In this document: positions 60,152 to 64,000 of the stretch, piece by piece
How the letters are laid out: each line of letters begins with the position of its first letter
How positions within the stretch are numbered: the stretch's first letter is position 1
Origin: WHTK01 sp965197795
GTDB taxonomy: Bacteria > Chloroflexota > Dehalococcoidia > DSTF01 > WHTK01
Assembly (NCBI GenBank): GCA_965197795.1
Contig: OZ240228.1
Coordinates: 1,984,001-2,048,000 of the forward strand
Direction: 5' to 3'
Length of the DNA: 64,000 nucleotides
The notes under the pieces: generated by a model
What the model saw: only the letters and a program-made list of their open reading frames with translations
What the model was told of the DNA's origin: nothing
The model's database searches: none
Program-made: the position numbers and the translations under genes

Positions 60152-61444
60152 TCAAGAGAGTCGGACTGCCCACGGGTCGTAGTCTGGATCAGGCGCCGCT
60201 TCGGCCGGGCACTGCGCCTCGGGGACGTTGCGCAGGTTGACGCGGATGCGGGTCCAGGTTGATGAGAGGCCGCGCATCGAGTCTACGAGGACATCCGACG
60301 GGCCCAACAACGCTGCTGCCTCCGGATGACGCACGTTCCAGCGCGCGAGGCTGGCGAGCGCGTCATCCTTGTGCTCCGCCTTCGCAACCGTGATCAGCGG
60401 ATGGATCGAGCGACGGCGCCCGGTTTTAGCTTTAGCGACCGTCTCCTGGCGTGCGCGTGATGGCTGGACTCGTTTCGGCTCACCCGTGGCTTTGGGGAAC
60501 TGCGGCGGCCAGGGTGCGTCGCCCAACCCGTCCTCATCCTGCTGGCGCGACAGCTCGATCAGCGGGTCTAGCGAGTACGCCTCGTCGTCGATGCCCGCCA
60601 TGAGGTCGCCGCGCTTCGCGAAGCGCTCCGGCATCGTCGCGACGGTGAAGTCGGCCAGCTCGATGCCGGGCAGCTCGTCCCAATCGAACGGCGCCGATAC
60701 GCGAGCATCCGGCGTCGGACGCACCGAGTACGCCGAGGCGACGGTGCGGTCGCGGGCGTTCTGGTTGTAGTCGATGAACACGCCGTGGCGCTCTTTCTTC
60801 CACCACTTCGTCGTGACCAGCTCCGGCGCTCGGCGTTCCACCTCGCGCGCCAGGGCGAGGCCGGCGCGCCGCAGGACGCCGAACTCCCACTTCGGCTCGA
60901 TGCGGACGTAGATGTGGATGCCGCGAGAGCCGGACGTCTTCGCGAAGGCGCGGTAACCGAAGTCCTCCAGCGTCTGCTTGATCAGCAGCGCGGTCTGCTT
61001 CACGTCCGCGAAGGTCGCCTCCGGCGTCGGGTCGAGGTCGATGCGCAGCTCGTCGGGGTGTTCGACGTCGTCGGCGCGCACAGGCCACGGGTTGAGGTCG
61101 ATGCAGCCGAGGTTGATCGCCCAGAGCATGTCGGCCGGCTCGTCGGCGACCACGAAATCGGCGAAACGGCCGCTGGGGAAACGCACACGGGCCGTGTCGA
61201 TCCAGGGCGGCAGGTTGGCCGGGGCGCGCTTCTGGAAGAACGGCTCCTGCTCAGCGCCGTTGACGAAGCGCTTGAGGACCATGGGCCGCCGCATGACGCC
61301 GCGCAGCGCGCCATCGGCCACCGATTCGTAGTAGCGGACGAGGTCGAGCTTGGTCAGGCCGAGCCGCGGAAAGAACACCTTTTCCGGGTTGGTGATGCTG
61401 ACCTCGATGCCGCCGATCTCGATGGTCGTGGACTTGGCAGGCAT
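60152..61444 (-). CDS. Standalone LigD-type DNA polymerase/primase domain protein
   Basis: A 430-residue NHEJ polymerase (PolDom, archaeo-eukaryotic primase fold). Typical motifs: TNPEKVFFPRLGLTK at the start, LRIDLDPTPEATFADVK (catalytic DxD), KTSGSRGIHIYVRIEP and, later, FIDYNQNARDRTVASAYSVRPTPDARVSAPFDWDEL. The last 110 residues are extra and unrelated to PolDom (HPLITVAKAEHKDDALASLARW). The ligase is a separate gene nearby, so the usual LigD fusion is split. ATG 61444. Confidence 0.93.
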   Translation of the reverse strand: MPAKSTTIEIGGIEVSITNPEKVFFPRLGLTKLDLVRYYESVADGALRGVMRRPMVLKRFVNGAEQEPFFQKRAPANLPPWIDTARVRFPSGRFADFVVADEPADMLWAINLGCIDLNPWPVRADDVEHPDELRIDLDPTPEATFADVKQTALLIKQTLEDFGYRAFAKTSGSRGIHIYVRIEPKWEFGVLRRAGLALAREVERRAPELVTTKWWKKERHGVFIDYNQNARDRTVASAYSVRPTPDARVSAPFDWDELPGIELADFTVATMPERFAKRGDLMAGIDDEAYSLDPLIELSRQQDEDGLGDAPWPPQFPKATGEPKRVQPSRARQETVAKAKTGRRRSIHPLITVAKAEHKDDALASLARWNVRHPEAAALLGPSDVLVDSMRGLSSTWTRIRVNLRNVPEAQCPAEAAPDPDYDPWAVRLS

Positions 61445-61485
61445 TATGTCCCCCGGGCATATGGTACAGGAGCCGATGCGTAGAA

Positions 61486-61509
61486 TACCGCGGGCTGAAC
61501 CCCGCGGCA
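61486..61509. repeat. REP palindrome 1 near the transposase
   Basis: TACCGCGGG-CTGAA-CCCCGCGGCA is a hairpin-forming palindrome of the same form as the two flanking the transposase, with CGCGG in place of CCCGG. Confidence 0.7.
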
Positions 61510-61540
61510 GCGCGTGTGAAATCGCAGTAGTGTCTGACCC

Positions 61541-61564
61541 TACCCCGGGCTAAACCCCGGGGCA
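61541..61564. repeat. REP palindrome 2 (left flank of the transposase)
   Basis: TACCCCGGG-CTAAA-CCCCGGGGCA forms a stable hairpin about 30 bp before the transposase start. It matches the reverse complement of the palindrome at 61979 at 23 of 24 positions. Confidence 0.85.
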
Positions 61565-61596
61565 TGAAATACGCGACTTCTTGGAATTGGTGAGCA

Positions 61597-62010
61597 GTGT
61601 ACTTCCACGTCTGGTTTGCCACGAAGAGACGAAAGTGGTTGCTTCAGGGCGACGTCCTGGACGCGGTGAGGGTTCTGATCCCAGAGATTGCCCTGGACAA
61701 GGGAATCAAACTGCTGGAATTCGAGGCCATCGTCGACCACGTCCACCTGCTGCTGGATCTAGAGGACAAGGGTGCCCTGCCGAACGCGATAATGAACTTG
61801 AAGGGTGTCTCAGCGTGGCGCATCTTCCAGCGATTCCCGGAGCTCAAGCTGGACGCCGACACATCGAGCTTCTGGCAGGCAGGCTACGGCTCGAAGCTCG
61901 TTACTCCCGGTACCGAAGAGCAGACTCGACACTACATCCGCACTCAATGGGAGCGGCTGGAGAAGTACGAACGCGGAGTGCCCCGGGGTTCAGCCCGGGG
62001 TATGTCGTAG
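61597..62010 (+). mobile_element. REP-associated tyrosine transposase (IS200/TnpA-REP type)
   Basis: A 137-residue Y1 HUH transposase. The N-terminal YFHVWFATKRRKWLL, the HUH-like DHVHLLLDL motif and the late catalytic Tyr (TRHYIRTQW) identify the TnpA-REP (RAYT) family, which cuts and spreads REP palindromes. Its stop lies inside the right REP palindrome. The start is GTG 61597; the frame upstream is closed by a TGA at 61591-61593. The gene seems complete. Confidence 0.9.
61979..62002. repeat. REP palindrome 3 (right flank of the transposase)
   Basis: TGCCCCGGGG-TTCAG-CCCGGGGTA overlaps the last codons of the transposase and is an inverted copy of the palindrome at 61541-61564. Together they frame the gene as a REPtron. 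Confidence 0.85.
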
Positions 62011-62012
62011 CT

Positions 62013-62885
62013 TCAATCCACGCCCATGTACTCTGACGTCCACTCCGCGTGATCGTTCTCAGCCATCGCCAACGCTTGCAGCTCCTTCGACAGCACCTTC
62101 GGCTGCAACGCCGACTGGTCGCCCGTATCGACCAGGTGCTTGTAGGACTCGTACAGCGTGTTCAGCGCCGCGTAGTACGGCAGGTGGCCCTGCAGGTAGA
62201 GACGGCTGCCCAGCGCCGCGACCGCTTCCGGCGTAGCGTCGGACGGCATCGCGTTGAGGATCAGCGGCAGGTTTGTCGCCTCGTGCAGCGTGCGCACCTG
62301 CTCGACCCCCGTGACGCCGACGAGGAAGATGGCGTCGACGCCGGTCTCGTTGCAGATGCCGACGCGGGCCAGCGTCTCGTCCATGCCGGCGTCGCGCAGC
62401 GCCTGCGTGCGTCCGATGATCACGAGCTCCGGCTCGACGCGCGCCGCTACGGCGGACCGCAGCTTGTCGTGGAACTCGGCTTGCGAGATCAGGCCCGTCT
62501 CGGGCCCTGCGTAAGACCGCGGCAGCACGGTGTCCTCGACCGCGATCGCGGAGACGCCGGCGGTCTCGAGCTCCTGCACGGTGCGGCGCACGTTGAGCGC
62601 GTTGCCGTAACCGTGGTCGGCGTCGACCATGAATGGCAGGTCGCTGCCGCGCGCGATGCGCCGCGCCTGGTCGGCGAACTCGCTCAGCGTCATCACGACG
62701 AGGTCGGGCGCGCCCAACACGACCGCTGACGCCACCGAGCCGGCGAACATCCCGACCTTGTACCCGGCAGCCTGGGCCAGCCGTGCCGAAGCGGCGTCGA
62801 AGACGGAGCCCGCCGGCAAGGCCTGGTTGGCGGCGAGATGGGCGCGAAAAGCGCGACGGCGCTGGCTGACGCTGGCGAGAGGCAT
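62013..62885 (-). CDS. Isocitrate lyase/PEP mutase superfamily enzyme
   Basis: A 290-residue TIM-barrel enzyme with GSVFDAASARLAQAAGYKVGM, the Mg-binding DADHGYGNALNVRRTVQELE motif and VEDTVLPRSYAG. Oxaloacetate decarboxylase, PEP mutase or methylisocitrate lyase-like activity is possible. The KKCGH motif of true isocitrate/methylisocitrate lyase is not present, which favours a PEP mutase or oxaloacetate decarboxylase-like member. The start at 62885 has AGGAGAA upstream. The substrate is unknown. Confidence 0.85.
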   Translation of the reverse strand: MPLASVSQRRRAFRAHLAANQALPAGSVFDAASARLAQAAGYKVGMFAGSVASAVVLGAPDLVVMTLSEFADQARRIARGSDLPFMVDADHGYGNALNVRRTVQELETAGVSAIAVEDTVLPRSYAGPETGLISQAEFHDKLRSAVAARVEPELVIIGRTQALRDAGMDETLARVGICNETGVDAIFLVGVTGVEQVRTLHEATNLPLILNAMPSDATPEAVAALGSRLYLQGHLPYYAALNTLYESYKHLVDTGDQSALQPKVLSKELQALAMAENDHAEWTSEYMGVD

Positions 62886-62899
62886 TCGATTCTCCTGAG

Positions 62900-64000
62900 C
62901 TACACGGGGCGATAGGAAAGAAAGACGGTCGGTTGACCGGGAATGGGGCGGGCCCAGTTCGCGATACGCAGACCGCCGACCCAAACGATACCGCGCGTTG
63001 AGACAAAGAGCGGGACCGCGTCACGCTCATCGCGTGGGACGTGGAGGTCGGTGAGGAAGTCCTGCAGCTTCTTGTGCCCCGTCATGCCGAGCGGCTGAAA
63101 GCGGTCGCCCGGGAGCCGGCGCCGCACGCAGAGGCCATCGGTCACCGCCGCGGCGTCCACCTCCACCGATTCGCCCTTGAGAGCCGGCTCCGCGGACGCT
63201 GCGACCACAAAGGATCTGTAACCTGCCTCGCCGGGAACCTGGAGTATGACTGACGCGACCTGCGACGCCGGCCGCGGTTCGGGTTCGAGGCGGAGCTCCA
63301 GCACGTCGCGACGCAAAACGGCGCCTACGCCGCGCGGCAGGTCTAGCATGTCACCGGTCTTGCCTTGCAGTACGAGGCGCTCCAGCGCTTCCAGGTGACG
63401 TCGCGTCAGCTCCTGCCCGTCGCCGACCAGTGTCGCATACGCCAGCCATAGTGCGTGACGCCGCGGCGACGCGGGCCAGCCGGCCAGGACGCGCCGGGAG
63501 ACTTGCTGCGAGCCGTCCCTCGACCCAACGAGGGCTTCCAAGACAACCGTGCGTAGAAACGCCACGTCCTCGCCGGCCGCGTCTGCCAGGCGTACCAGCG
63601 CGTCGTCGATGCGGGGATTGAGCTCGCGCAGCAAGGGCAGTAACTCGTGGCGTAAGCGGTTGCGCCGGTAGCGCCGCGAGAGGTTGCTAGCGTCGTCGAT
63701 CGGCTCGATTCCGGCAGCAGCGCAGTAAGCAGCCGTCTGTTCTCGAGAGAGGTGCAACAGGGGCCGCAGCAGTGTCAGGCTCTCATGCCCAGCGAAAGGC
63801 CACGGCGCTTCAGCCGACATGCCGGCCAGGCCATCGAGGCCGGCGCCGCGTACGAGGTGCAGCAGCACGGTCTCAGCCTGGTCCGAGGCGGTGTGCCCCG
63901 TGGCGACCGCGCCGTACCCCTCGCGCTCCGCCACCGCCGCCAGGAAGTCGTAGCGGGCGCCTCGCGCCGCCGCCTCTGAAGCGATTCGGTCATCGCCAGC
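62900..64000 (-). CDS. tilS: tRNA(Ile)-lysidine synthase, C-terminal part (5' truncated by window)
   Basis: The frame is open to the window edge, so the N-terminal PP-loop (SGGxDS) lies outside. What remains starts ASEAAARGARYDFLAAVAERE and contains GHTASDQAETVLLHL and RPLLHLSREQTAAYC, both diagnostic of TilS, followed by the C-terminal substrate domain (RRRLPGDRFQPLGMTGHKKLQDFLTDLHVPRDERD). It converts C34 of CAT-anticodon tRNA-Ile to lysidine. The gene is essential. Confidence 0.94.
   Translation of the reverse strand, partial: AGDDRIASEAAARGARYDFLAAVAEREGYGAVATGHTASDQAETVLLHLVRGAGLDGLAGMSAEAPWPFAGHESLTLLRPLLHLSREQTAAYCAAAGIEPIDDASNLSRRYRRNRLRHELLPLLRELNPRIDDALVRLADAAGEDVAFLRTVVLEALVGSRDGSQQVSRRVLAGWPASPRRHALWLAYATLVGDGQELTRRHLEALERLVLQGKTGDMLDLPRGVGAVLRRDVLELRLEPEPRPASQVASVILQVPGEAGYRSFVVAASAEPALKGESVEVDAAAVTDGLCVRRRLPGDRFQPLGMTGHKKLQDFLTDLHVPRDERDAVPLFVSTRGIVWVGGLRIANWARPIPGQPTVFLSYRPV

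Overview
The window is a GC-rich, gene-dense bacterial chromosome segment. The gene set and family types (alpha2 GlyRS, archaeal-type MetRS, a YbbR/CdaA pair, a bacterial HerA/NurA pair, a standalone NHEJ ligase and polymerase, and DUF1015 beside RNase PH) fit best with Chloroflexota, perhaps a Dehalococcoidia-like lineage. That placement is inference from memory of gene content and was not tested. The strands switch often, but most genes sit in short operons with ATGA, GTGA or TGATG stop/start overlaps. ATG, GTG and TTG starts are all used.

Region by region. 1-2559: the 3' end of a NuoG-like subunit, a LonN-domain protein and a frameshifted SDR epimerase. 2556-5691 (minus): fpg with two coupled unknown genes, and a zinc alcohol dehydrogenase. 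5777-12018 (minus): a four-gene nurA-herA-sbcD-sbcC operon, equivalent to the archaeal NurA/HerA/Mre11/Rad50 end-resection machine. 12126-14196: DUF1015 and rph. 14323-16211: small unknown genes in less GC-rich DNA, ending in a stray comEC fragment. 16239-19201: a comEC with several lesions and an intact comEA. 19361-27333 (plus): argF, cdaA, cdaR, der, plsY, gpsA, a HEAT protein, a Nudix hydrolase and a GNAT acetyltransferase. 27294-29345: two membrane-protein genes, the upstream one broken, joined at a perfect 20-bp inverted repeat.

29433-34208: a promoter/terminator leader, a small acidic gene, glyS, fdxA, a tiny bS22-type ribosomal protein gene, several small zinc or unknown genes, and a broken secreted cupredoxin-like gene. 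34303-45033: mutS2, recQ (with a perfect 63-bp internal tandem duplication), dnaX-ybaB-recR, recO, two damaged HAD genes and an FmdB zinc ribbon. 45102-53654: polyprenyl synthase-tatD-metG (minus), then an aminotransferase and serA (serine biosynthesis), small membrane or unknown proteins and a GGDEF-like protein. 53748-56420: an OCD-family enzyme, a candidate 20-residue microprotein gene with its own terminator, a frameshifted membrane protein and a CAT-anticodon tRNA. 56446-64000: a SRAP protein, a ferredoxin-NADP reductase-like enzyme, a standalone ATP-dependent ligase and a standalone LigD-type polymerase flanking RHS toxin/immunity debris, a REP-associated transposase with its REP palindromes, a PEP mutase/isocitrate lyase-family enzyme and the 3' part of tilS.

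Taken together the window is rich in DNA repair and recombination genes: Fpg, SbcCD, HerA/NurA, MutS2, RecQ, RecR, RecO, DnaX, SRAP, ligase and PolDom. The clearest unusual system is the archaeal-type resection operon in a bacterium, whose HerA has a degenerate P-loop. Disabling lesions fall only in non-essential genes, while every essential gene reads through. This favours real gene decay over general sequencing error, but it is not proof.
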